Source: Acetobacteraceae bacterium (lineage in GTDB: Bacteria; Pseudomonadota; Alphaproteobacteria; Acetobacterales; Acetobacteraceae). From it: 15,192 nt of DNA. Location: contig JADYYZ010000211.1 in NCBI GenBank assembly GCA_020853405.1, positions 1 through 15,192 of the forward strand. Reading direction: 5' to 3'. Below, piece by piece: positions 7,930 through 14,560 of the stretch. The notes beneath the pieces are model-generated. The model was not told the origin of the DNA and did no database searches. It was given only the letters and a program-made list of their open reading frames with translations. How positions within the stretch are numbered: the first letter of the stretch is position 1; every line of letters begins with the position of its first letter. A program made the position numbers and the translations under genes.

Positions 7930-8153
7930 GCCGCGCCGCCCCGCGCCTTCAGGATCTCGCTGGCGTGGCGCGCCAGGCCCTCGGCGGTCGCCTCGTAGCG
8001 GCCGTCGGGGCGGACGCGCGCGAACCCCATGCCGGCAAGCCGGCCGAGGCACGGCCCGTCCTTCAGCCCGGGCGGGCGGCCAAGGCTTCCCGCGATCTTC
8101 AGCCGGTTCAGCGCCGACCGGCAGCAGGTCTCCAGATACGGCTCGTTCCACAT
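7887..8153 (-). CDS. Small winged-helix-like protein, antisense to the late operon
   Basis: This 88-residue protein runs opposite to the phage genes, and its last 43 bases overlap the terminase 3' end tail to tail. The sequence begins MWNEPYLETCCRSALNRLK. It continues with GRPPGLKDGPCLGRLAGMG (residues 25-43) and a wing-like FARVRPDGRYEATAEGLARH (44-63), and ends in a short Gly/Ala/Pro-rich tail. The arrangement of helix, helix, then a strand pair with DGRY and a last helix looks like a winged helix-turn-helix; this is my reading, not a search result. The start is the ATG complement at 8151-8153, with AGG just upstream. It could be a regulator or a DNA-binding accessory protein. Its opposite strand in a late operon is unusual. 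Confidence 0.7.
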   Translation of the reverse strand: MWNEPYLETCCRSALNRLKIAGSLGRPPGLKDGPCLGRLAGMGFARVRPDGRYEATAEGLARHASEILKARGGAAQPRASGSKPLSAA

Positions 8154-8225
8154 CGTGCCTGCGATATCGGCCCGCGCCGCGGCGCCGTCAACGACCCCTC
8201 GCGCCCACCACCCGGAGTTGCCGCC

Positions 8226-8534
8226 ATGACCCAGGCCCAATTCGACCTCGACCTTACCACCTGGCTGACCGCCATCATGCTGCCGGTGCTGGGCGCGCTG
8301 TTCTGGATGATCCAGGGCGTGAAGCGCGACCTGCAGCAGCGGCTGGACGAGCTGGCGACGAGCCGGCTCGAGTCGCTGCTTTCGGTGCGCGACGACCTGA
8401 CGACGCACAAGCTCGATGTCGCGCGCGGCTACGCGCCGCTGCACGCCATCCGCGACATCGACCGCCGGCTGTCGATGCAGCTGGTGCGGATCGAGGAGAA
8501 GCTGGAGCGGCTGGGCGCGCGGCCCGCGCCATAG
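8226..8534 (+). CDS. Single-membrane-span coiled-coil phage protein (possible lysis or envelope protein)
   Basis: The protein has 102 residues. After nine mostly polar residues comes one hydrophobic segment (TTWLTAIMLPVLGALFWMI, about 11-29). A long charged helix follows, with heptad-like Leu/Arg/Asp spacing (VKRDLQQRLDEL..SRLESLL, then RDIDRRLSMQLVRIEEKLERL). The N-terminal anchor and coiled-coil body resemble small phage envelope proteins such as i-spanin or holin-associated proteins, but no family motif proves this. GGAG at 8214-8217 lies eight bases before the ATG. It is the last phage-like gene; the next gene, on the other strand, ends 28 bases further on. No endolysin lies beside it. 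Confidence 0.75.
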   Translation: MTQAQFDLDLTTWLTAIMLPVLGALFWMIQGVKRDLQQRLDELATSRLESLLSVRDDLTTHKLDVARGYAPLHAIRDIDRRLSMQLVRIEEKLERLGARPAP

Positions 8535-8562
8535 GCGAAAGGAAGGCCCGGCGCGGCACCGC

Positions 8563-9402
8563 TCAGGCGGCGGACCGGGTCATCGCCCGCGCGTGCATCA
8601 GGCAGGCGCCGATCACCATCGCAGCACCGGTGAGCTCCGGCACCCCGGCGACATGGCCGAACACGATGCGGTCGAAGGCGATCACCCAGACCACGGCGGT
8701 GAAGTCGATCGGCGCGAGCCGCGAGGGCGGGCTGAGCTGCACCGCCCGGCTGAGGCAGCCGATCGCGCCCGCCCACAACACGCCGCTGATCGCCAGCAGC
8801 AGGGCATCGAGCGGCGTCGGCGTGACCCATTCCAGGGCGGCGAGCGGCGCCGCCGCGACGGTGCCGACGATGCCCGGCCACAGCAGCAGCACGCCGAGCG
8901 GCGCCTGTGCCGCCCGCCTGGTCAGGATCATCACCAGCGCATAGGCGATCGTGCCGACGAACGCGGCCAGCAGCGGCCAGGCAGCGCGCAGGGCGTCGTG
9001 GGCAAGCCGCGGGACCAGCGCGAGCACGACACCGGCGAAGCCGAACGCCGCCCAGCCCCAGGCGGCGGGGGGAACCTGCTCGCCCAGCATCAGCCTGCCC
9101 AGCGCCATCACCATGAACGGGGCAGTGAAATAGACGACATAGCCGTCGAACAGCGGCAGGTTGGCGAACGCGGTGTAGAACCCCGCCGAGACGGCGAACA
9201 TCAGAATCCCGCGCAGCAGGTGCAGGGACGTGCGCGCGCGCAACAGGCTGGTCGCGCAGAACGGCGCCAGCACCAGCAGCATCACGCCATAGCGCAGCAG
9301 CAGCACCTGGCCCATGCCGTAGCCCGCCGACAGCCACTTGGTGTCGAGATCGAGCAGCGCGAATACCGCGATGCCGAGCGCCATCCAGGCCGGTCCCGAC
9401 AT
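8563..9402 (-). CDS. EamA/DMT-superfamily permease
   Basis: This 279-residue inner-membrane protein has about ten hydrophobic segments arranged as two repeats of five, the drug/metabolite transporter layout. The first repeat opens with AVFALLDLDTKWLSAGYG (residues 12-29) and LLLRYG (35-40), matching the family's D...KWL......Q....RY signature. The second repeat contains FTAVVWVIAFDRIVFG near the C terminus, the EamA ending. The start at 9402 was chosen because it sits directly before the first helix; the longer reading upstream is Arg/Pro-rich and lies over the pyrD promoter region. Substrate is unknown; relatives export amino acids, nucleotides or drugs, or belong to the RhaT/YdcZ-like group. 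It is divergent from pyrD with about 100 bases between them, so each has its own promoter there. Confidence 0.88.
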   Translation of the reverse strand: MSGPAWMALGIAVFALLDLDTKWLSAGYGMGQVLLLRYGVMLLVLAPFCATSLLRARTSLHLLRGILMFAVSAGFYTAFANLPLFDGYVVYFTAPFMVMALGRLMLGEQVPPAAWGWAAFGFAGVVLALVPRLAHDALRAAWPLLAAFVGTIAYALVMILTRRAAQAPLGVLLLWPGIVGTVAAAPLAALEWVTPTPLDALLLAISGVLWAGAIGCLSRAVQLSPPSRLAPIDFTAVVWVIAFDRIVFGHVAGVPELTGAAMVIGACLMHARAMTRSAA

Positions 9403-9506
9403 TGCTGGCGCGCGCCTCCCCACGCCGGCGCTTGTCGCACGGCCGGCCGCTTCCGCGCGATGCCCGATTGCAGGGGCACCCATGTTCCGGCATGAAGCGG
9501 CCCGCC

Positions 9507-10574
9507 ATGGCTTCCCCCACCATTCCTGCCCGGCTCGCCTCGGCGGCGATGCCGCTTCTGCGCGCGCTCGACCCGGAAACCGCGCACCGGGCGGCGCTGG
9601 CGGCACTGGCCCGCGGCTGGTGCGGGAAGGCAGCGCCGGGCGACGATCCGGCGCTTCGGGTGCGGGTGCTCGGGGCCACGTTCCCGAACCCGCTCGGCCT
9701 TGCCGCCGGCTTCGACAAGGATGCGCTGGCGGTGCCGGGCGCCTTCGGCCTGGGGTTCGGCGCGGTCGAGGTCGGCACGCTGACGCCGAGGCCCCAGCAC
9801 GGCAACCCGCGGCCGCGCATCTTCCGCCTGCCGCGATCGCGCGCGGTGATCAACCGCATGGGCTTCCCGAACGCCGGGCTTGCCGCGGTCCTGCCCCGGC
9901 TCGCCGTGCTCCGCGGTGCCGCCGCGCTGCCGGGGAGGCTCGGCATCAATATCGGCATCAACAAGGACTGCGCCGACCCGGCCGGCGACTATGCGCTGAT
10001 GGCGCGATCGGTGGCGCCGCTGGCCGACTGGATCACGCTGAACGTCTCCTCGCCCAACACGCCCGGCCTGCGCGATCTGCAATCGGCCGACCGCCTGGGC
10101 GCGCTGCTCGACGCGGTGATCGCCGCGCTGCCGCGGCCGGTGCCGCTGGCGGTGAAGATCGCCCCCGATCTCGACGATGCGGCGCTTGCCGCCGCCGTCG
10201 AGGTTTCGTGCGAGAAGGCACAGGCGCTGATCATCTCCAACACCACGATCGCCCGCCCCGCGTCGCTTGCCGACCCCCAGGCTGCCGAGAAGGGCGGGCT
10301 TTCCGGCCCGCCGCTGCTGGAACCCTCGACCCGCATGCTGGCCAGGGCGTTCCAGCTGGCAGGCGGAAGGATACCGCTGGTCGGCGTCGGCGGGGTCGCC
10401 TCGGCCGCCGACGTGCTGAGCAAGATCCGCGCCGGCGCGAGCCTCGTGCAGCTCTACACCGCGCTCGCCTGGGACGGGCCGGCGCTGCCGGCGCGCATTC
10501 TCGGCGATCTTTCGGACACGCTCGCGCGCGAAGGGGTCAGGAACGTGACAGACATCGTGGGAACCGACGCCTGA
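9507..10574 (+). CDS. pyrD: Dihydroorotate dehydrogenase (quinone), class 2
   Basis: This 355-residue enzyme oxidises dihydroorotate to orotate in pyrimidine synthesis and passes electrons to membrane quinone. Visible signatures are GLAAGFDKDA (64-73, FMN and substrate contacts), VEVGTLTP.PQ.GNP.PR.FR (88-107), NRMGFPN (116-122), NIGINK, NVSSPNTPGLR (179-189), ISNTT and GLSGPPL, and the phosphate-binding VGVGG...A.D...KI.AGASLVQLYTAL. The Ser pair at 181/182 holds the class 2 catalytic base (class 1 enzymes use Cys). The amphipathic N-terminal helix (LASAAMPLLRALDPETAHRAAL) is the quinone-tunnel/membrane-contact part of class 2 enzymes. An ATG at 9492 is an alternative start adding five residues. 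The stop overlaps the next start (TGATG), indicating one operon. Confidence 0.95.
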   Translation: MASPTIPARLASAAMPLLRALDPETAHRAALAALARGWCGKAAPGDDPALRVRVLGATFPNPLGLAAGFDKDALAVPGAFGLGFGAVEVGTLTPRPQHGNPRPRIFRLPRSRAVINRMGFPNAGLAAVLPRLAVLRGAAALPGRLGINIGINKDCADPAGDYALMARSVAPLADWITLNVSSPNTPGLRDLQSADRLGALLDAVIAALPRPVPLAVKIAPDLDDAALAAAVEVSCEKAQALIISNTTIARPASLADPQAAEKGGLSGPPLLEPSTRMLARAFQLAGGRIPLVGVGGVASAADVLSKIRAGASLVQLYTALAWDGPALPARILGDLSDTLAREGVRNVTDIVGTDA

Positions 10575-11449
10575 TGATGGCTCTGCTCGACGGGTTCGCG
10601 CCGCTGGCCGAGGCGCATGACGGGTTCATCCTCGACCTGTGGGGGGTGATCCATGACGGTGTCACGCCCTATCCCGGCGCGATCGAGGTGCTGGAGAAGC
10701 TGCGCCTGGCCGACAAGCGCGTGGTGCTGCTTTCGAACGCGCCGCGCCGCAACGAAGCGGCCCAGGCGTCGATGCGCGCGATGGGGATCGCGGATGCCCT
10801 CTACACGGGTATCCTGACCTCGGGCGAGGCGGTGCACCTGCATCTGCGCGACCGCGACCCGCCGTTCTTCGACCGCCTGGGCGAGCGCGTGTTCCACCTT
10901 GGCCCGGAGCGCGACAAGAACGTGATGGCGGACCTCGATCTGACCGAGGTGCCGAGCCCGAGTCTTGCCGAATGGGTGCTGAACACCGGCCCCGACGACC
11001 ATGGCGGCGACCAGAGCGTCGATGATTTCGAGGATACGCTGGCGGCCTGCGCCGCGCTCGACCTGCCGATGGTCTGCGCCAATCCCGATCTCGAGGTGAT
11101 CCGCGGCGGAAGGCGGGTGATCTGCGCCGGCGCGCTGGCCGCCCGCTATGCCGAGCTGGGGGGCGTGGTGCGGCAGGTGGGCAAGCCCGACCCGGCGATC
11201 TACCAGCGGGTGTTCCGCCTGCTTGGCGTGCGCGACCGGGCGCGCACCCTTGCCGTCGGCGATGCGCTGCGCACCGACATCGCCGGCGCGGCCGCGGTCG
11301 GCATCCCTTCGGCCTGGGTGCTCGGCGGCATCCACGCCGAGGAGCTCGGGCTTGCCGGCGATGGCGCGGTCGATGTCGCGCGTGCCGCGCGCCGTGCCGC
11401 CGATGCCGGGCTGATGCCGGCGGCGGCGCTCCGGTCGTTCCGCTGGTAG
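10574..11449 (+). CDS. HAD-superfamily subclass IIA protein (TIGR01459-like)
   Basis: This 291-residue protein belongs to the NagD-like HAD-IIA group. Motif I reads DLWGVIHDG (residues 21-29), with nucleophile Asp 21. The usual second catalytic Asp two positions on is Trp 23, a substitution I recall as typical of this subfamily. Motif II is LLSNAPRR near residue 55. Motif III Lys 204 is in GKPDPAIYQ, and motif IV is VGDALRTDIAGA (228-239, Asp 230 and 235). The cap between motifs II and III is alpha/beta, as in IIA. The ATG at 10574 overlaps the pyrD stop; an ATG immediately after (10577) is equally possible. Substrate is unknown; the conserved link to pyrD suggests a nucleotide- or sugar-phosphate-related role, which is an inference. 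Confidence 0.9.
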   Translation: MMALLDGFAPLAEAHDGFILDLWGVIHDGVTPYPGAIEVLEKLRLADKRVVLLSNAPRRNEAAQASMRAMGIADALYTGILTSGEAVHLHLRDRDPPFFDRLGERVFHLGPERDKNVMADLDLTEVPSPSLAEWVLNTGPDDHGGDQSVDDFEDTLAACAALDLPMVCANPDLEVIRGGRRVICAGALAARYAELGGVVRQVGKPDPAIYQRVFRLLGVRDRARTLAVGDALRTDIAGAAAVGIPSAWVLGGIHAEELGLAGDGAVDVARAARRAADAGLMPAAALRSFRW

Positions 11450-11450
11450 C

Positions 11451-11471
11451 GCGGCTGCCGGCCGGCGCCGC
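11451..11471 (+). terminator. GC hairpin after the pyrD–HAD operon
   Basis: Immediately after the HAD stop codon, GCGGC (11451-11455) pairs with GCCGC (11467-11471) around the inner palindrome GCCGGCCGGC. Only a single unpaired T interrupts the left arm. No T-run follows, so it is a weak terminator candidate; it may be only a GC-rich palindrome. Confidence 0.3.
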
Positions 11472-11507
11472 GTTGCGCCCCCGCCCGCGGCGGCGCAGGT
11501 TGACGCC

Positions 11508-12749
11508 GTGACGCCGCGCGACGCCGATGCCGCCCCGTCCCCCACCCTGCCGCAGGCAGCGCCGCCGCGGCGGGCCGGCACCCCGCCACCCTCCTGGCTG
11601 CTGGTGGCGATGGTCGGCGCCGGGCCGTTCACGCTGCAGATCGTGGTGCCGCTGCTGCCCGGCTTCGCGGCCCAGTTCGCGACCTCCACCGGCACCGCGC
11701 AGCTGCTGCTGACCATGGCGCTGTTCGGCATCGCGGTCGGCCAGCTGTTCTATGGCCCGCTGTCCGACCGGTTCGGCCGCCGGCCGCTGGTGCTGATCGC
11801 CTTCGGCGTGTTCCTTCTCGCTTCCGCCGGTGCGGCGCTGGCGCAGACGATCGGCCTTCTGGTGTGGCTGCGCACGGCCCAGGCGATCGGCAGCTGCGGC
11901 GGCATGGTGATCGGCCGCGCCATGATCCGCGACTGTTTCCCGCGCGAGAAGGCGGCGAGCGTGCTGGGCTACGTGATGATGGGCATGACGGTGGCGCCGA
12001 TGGTGGCACCCTATGCCGGCAGCCTGCTGCAGGACCTGTTCGGCTGGCAGGCGGTGTTCGTGGCCTGCGCGCTGCTTGGCGCCTTCCTGCTGGTCGCGAT
12101 CGGGCGCCGCCTGCCCGAGACGCTGGCCGAGCCGCAGCCATTGCCGGGCATCGCCGGCCTTGCCGCGATGTATGGCTCGCTGCTGCGGATGGGGGCGTTC
12201 CGCGGCTATGTCGCGACCGTCGCCTTGAGCTCGGGCGTGTTCTTCACCTTCCTGGGTGGTGCGCCGCACGTCGTGGTCACCGGCCTTGGCATGCAGCCAC
12301 GCGACTACGCGCTCGCCTTCCTGTGCACTTCGGGCTTCTACGCCTTCGGCAACTTCCTGGCCGGGCGCTATTCGCAGCGGGTCGGCGTGTTCCGCATGAT
12401 CGAGATCGGCACGGTCATCAGTTTCCTGGGCGTGGCGGCGGTGCTGGCGGCGATGCTGTGGCTGCCGCCCTCGATCTTCGGGCTGTTCGTGCCTTCGGTG
12501 CTGATGGCGATCGGCAACGGCATCTCGCAGACCAACGCGATGGTGGCGGCGCTGTCGGTGCGGCCGCAGGTGGCCGGCACCGCCTCGGGGCTGACCGGGT
12601 TCGCGCAGATGGGCATGGGGGCGCTGCTGTCGTGGGCGGCGGGCGTCCTGGAAGGCGGCAGCGGCGTGGCGACGGCGCTGATCATGATGGCGGCCGCGGG
12701 CGCGACGCAGCTCGTGCTGGCGGTGATGCGGCTCCGTCGGATCTCGTAG
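11508..12749 (+). CDS. MFS multidrug efflux permease, Bcr/CflA type
   Basis: This 413-residue membrane protein has about 12 hydrophobic segments after a 28-residue Pro/Ala/Arg-rich cytoplasmic tail. The MFS motif A is GQLFYGPLSDRFGRR (78-92). It is followed by the Bcr-type stretch RTAQAIGSCGGMVIGRAMIRD, which includes the RA.IRD feature typical of Bcr/CflA drug:H+ antiporters (DHA1, 12 spans). Motif C-like glycines and prolines follow in MTVAPMVAPYAG. The start is the GTG at 11508; a start nearer the first helix cannot be excluded. It follows the HAD gene by 58 bases and may be read from its own promoter. Likely exported substrates are drugs such as bicyclomycin or chloramphenicol-like compounds, or small metabolites; the exact one is unknown. 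Confidence 0.88.
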   Translation: MTPRDADAAPSPTLPQAAPPRRAGTPPPSWLLVAMVGAGPFTLQIVVPLLPGFAAQFATSTGTAQLLLTMALFGIAVGQLFYGPLSDRFGRRPLVLIAFGVFLLASAGAALAQTIGLLVWLRTAQAIGSCGGMVIGRAMIRDCFPREKAASVLGYVMMGMTVAPMVAPYAGSLLQDLFGWQAVFVACALLGAFLLVAIGRRLPETLAEPQPLPGIAGLAAMYGSLLRMGAFRGYVATVALSSGVFFTFLGGAPHVVVTGLGMQPRDYALAFLCTSGFYAFGNFLAGRYSQRVGVFRMIEIGTVISFLGVAAVLAAMLWLPPSIFGLFVPSVLMAIGNGISQTNAMVAALSVRPQVAGTASGLTGFAQMGMGALLSWAAGVLEGGSGVATALIMMAAAGATQLVLAVMRLRRIS

Positions 12750-12777
12750 CGCCGGGTCTCGCAGCGCGGGCGCGCTA
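12747..12777. terminator. Inverted repeat spanning two convergent stop codons
   Basis: TAGCGC (12747-12752) and GCGCTA (12772-12777) are exact reverse complements separated by 19 bases. The outer three bases of each arm are the TAG stop codons of the two convergent MFS genes. A further GC-rich partial pairing (GCGCC with GGCGC) is possible inside. There is no T-run. It may act as a shared two-way terminator, but with a 6-bp perfect stem the evidence is weak. Confidence 0.3.
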
Positions 12778-13989
12778 TTCGGCGGCCACGGGCAGCCGCA
12801 CCTTGCCGGCACTGCGCGCCGTGGTCAGGGTGAAGATGCTGGCGACCAGGATCACCGCGACCAGCGGCAGCACCAGGTCGGGCCGGCCGAGATCGAGCAG
12901 CAGGCCGAACGGCACCGGCGTGATCGCCATGCCCATCGGCAGGCCGGAACTGACGAAGCCGAACACCTTGCCGATCTGGCCGGGGGGGGCTGCGTCCTTG
13001 ATCATGATGTCGCGCGGCGTTCGCGAGGCGCCGAAGATCAGGCCCGCGATGAACACGGTGCCGACCAGCAGCACGGCCGGCAGCGCCAGCATGCCGACCA
13101 GCAGGAACAGCGCCGCGGTGGCCAGCGTGGTCAGGATGGTGAAGCCGAGCAGGGCGCCACCGTAGCGGTCGGCCACCCAGCCGCCGATCAGCACGCCGGC
13201 GGTGGCGCCGACCATGTAGCTGGTGAGCGCTGCCGAGCCGATCGCAAGCGGCGTGCCCCAGAGCTTGGCAAGGGTCGCGATCAGGAATGCCTGCACGGCG
13301 CCGCCCGCCATCGCGCTGGTCAGCATGAACAGGAAGAACATCAGCATCGGCAGGCTGGCGAGCAGCGCGAGCCCGGATGCCCCCGCCTCGTGCGCGCGCG
13401 GCTTCGCCTGGTCGGCCAGGATTCGGCTCTGCCACAGGATGGCGCCGACCACCGGCAGGCCGACAAGGCCCACCGCGGCCAGGGCGCCGCGCCAGCCAAG
13501 CATGCCGGCCAGCAGCACGATCACCGGCGGGCCGGCGGCGAAGCCGAGATTGCCGGTGAAGGTGTGGAAGGCGAAGGCGCGGCCCATGCGGTCCTTGCCG
13601 ATCGAACCGGCGAGGATCGCGTAGTCGACCGGGTGGATGACGCTGTTGCCGATGCCCGAGACCACCGCCAGCACCAGGATCATCCAGTAGCTCGGCGCGA
13701 TCGCCATGGCAGCCATGCCGAGGCACATCAGCAGCGTGCCGCCGACCAGGAAGGTCTTGGCGCCGTAGCGGTCGGTCAGGAACCCGACCGGGGTCTGCAG
13801 CACCGCCGTGGTGCCCGACAGCAGCGCCGAGGAAAGCCCGAGCATGGCGAACGAGACCTGGAACTCGTCGCGCCAGAACAGGAACAGGGGCGGGATCGCC
13901 AGGATGTAGAAGTGCGAGAGGAAGTGCGCAGTGCCGATCAGGCCGAGCACCCGCACCTCGCGCGCTTGCGGCGCCGCAGGGTCGGACAT
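12775..13989 (-). CDS. MFS permease, fosmidomycin-resistance-like type
   Basis: This 404-residue, 12-span major facilitator has the opening AHFLSHFYILAIPPLFLF (21-38), followed by a motif-A-like GFLTDRYGAK (69-78). Next comes SGIGNSVIHPVDYAILAG, then RMGRAFAFHTFTGNLGFAAGP. The H-F-x-x-x-x-Y start and the G.G....HP...A..........GRAF..H...G..G...GP pattern match Fsr-like transporters (E. coli Fsr exports fosmidomycin). The second half includes SYMVGATAGVLIGGWVADRY, a repeat of motif A. The start ATG complement is at 13987-13989. It is transcribed toward the Bcr-type gene and lies 72 bases downstream of the CoA-binding gene on the same strand, so the two may share a transcript. The natural substrate is unknown. 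Confidence 0.87.
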   Translation of the reverse strand: MSDPAAPQAREVRVLGLIGTAHFLSHFYILAIPPLFLFWRDEFQVSFAMLGLSSALLSGTTAVLQTPVGFLTDRYGAKTFLVGGTLLMCLGMAAMAIAPSYWMILVLAVVSGIGNSVIHPVDYAILAGSIGKDRMGRAFAFHTFTGNLGFAAGPPVIVLLAGMLGWRGALAAVGLVGLPVVGAILWQSRILADQAKPRAHEAGASGLALLASLPMLMFFLFMLTSAMAGGAVQAFLIATLAKLWGTPLAIGSAALTSYMVGATAGVLIGGWVADRYGGALLGFTILTTLATAALFLLVGMLALPAVLLVGTVFIAGLIFGASRTPRDIMIKDAAPPGQIGKVFGFVSSGLPMGMAITPVPFGLLLDLGRPDLVLPLVAVILVASIFTLTTARSAGKVRLPVAAE

Positions 13990-14061
13990 GGCCGAAACAC
14001 TACGCCCGGCCCGCCGGGCGGACCAGACCCGCTGCCATCACGCTGCCGCGCGCGGTGGGCC

Positions 14062-14502
14062 TCAGGGCCTGCCGCCGACCGGTGCGATCCGGAGCCGGGG
14101 GATCTCGATCGCCGGGCAGCGATCCTCGACGAACACGAGGCCGCCCACGCGCGCGATTGTCGCTGCCTCCTCGTTCAGCACGCCAAGCTGCAGCCACAGC
14201 GCCCGGGCGCCTGCCGCCACCGCCTGGCGGGCGATCGTGGGCGTCGCGGACGCCTCGCGGAACACATCGACCATGTCGATCGGCCCGGCCTCGGCCAGGC
14301 TTGCGACCACCCTCTGGCCATGGATCGTCTGGCCGGCAAGGCCGGGATTCACCGGCACCACCTGGTAACCGTGACGCAGCAGGAAGCCCATCACCCCGTT
14401 GCTGGGGCGGGCCGGCTTGTTGCTGGCGCCGACCAGCGCGATGCGACGCACCGATGCCAGCAGCGCGCGGATCGCGTCGTCGGTGAGCCCGTCGGCACTC
14501 AT
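14062..14502 (-). CDS. CoA-binding domain protein, YccU-like
   Basis: This 146-residue single-domain protein has a Rossmann CoA-binding fold (E. coli YccU is 137 residues). Motifs are IALVGASNKPARPSNGVM (21-38), the Gly-rich nucleotide loop, then L..HGYQVVPVNPGLAGQTIHG (about 42-62), DMVDVFR, and GARALWLQLGVLNEEAA (about 103-119). The fold ends with the conserved FVEDRCPAIE, where the Cys of the D.C..I pattern is kept. Proteins of this size have no proven enzyme activity and are thought to bind CoA or acyl-CoA. The start is the ATG complement at 14500-14502. It is divergent from the S49 peptidase gene, and the MFS gene follows it on the same strand. Confidence 0.9.
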   Translation of the reverse strand: MSADGLTDDAIRALLASVRRIALVGASNKPARPSNGVMGFLLRHGYQVVPVNPGLAGQTIHGQRVVASLAEAGPIDMVDVFREASATPTIARQAVAAGARALWLQLGVLNEEAATIARVGGLVFVEDRCPAIEIPRLRIAPVGGRP

Positions 14503-14560
14503 GCGGCCTCACATGGCGGGGCTTGTGGGAATTGGCAAGGCAGGGCTAGGTGCGCGCGGC

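Larger units (their letters stand above)
1..8534. mobile_element. Right part of a T7-like (podoviral) prophage
   Basis: The run of plus-strand genes encodes recognisable short-tailed phage parts in the order gp11-like tail adaptor, gp12-like nozzle, gp14-like internal protein, tailspike, small-terminase-position protein, gp19-like large terminase, then two small accessory genes. This order follows T7 genes 11, 12, 14, 17, 18 and 19. The left end lies outside the window. The right end is placed after the last phage-like gene because the next gene, a DMT permease, and everything after it are ordinary host genes. No integrase or att repeat was seen, so the exact boundary is inferred. The phage genes have the same very high GC content as the host genes, which suggests a phage long adapted to this host group. 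Confidence 0.8.

Noticed and set aside
6373..8151. Minus-strand open frame of 592 codons opposite the terminase
   Set aside because: The terminase on the plus strand has all catalytic motifs, and this frame has only Arg/Ala-rich filler.
9403..9506. Promoter search between the divergent DMT permease and pyrD genes
   Set aside because: Two divergent promoters must be near here, but no convincing -35/-10 pair, operator or RNA leader was seen. The GGCCGGCC palindrome is expected at this GC content.
10662..12812. Minus-strand open frame of 716 codons rich in His/Arg/Gln
   Set aside because: It covers two well-supported plus-strand genes and shows the composition of the antisense strand of GC-rich DNA.
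14523..14551. TTGTGG and CTAGGT spaced 17 bases apart, as a promoter for the S49 gene
   Set aside because: The -10-like element matches the consensus poorly, so it is not better than chance in this composition.
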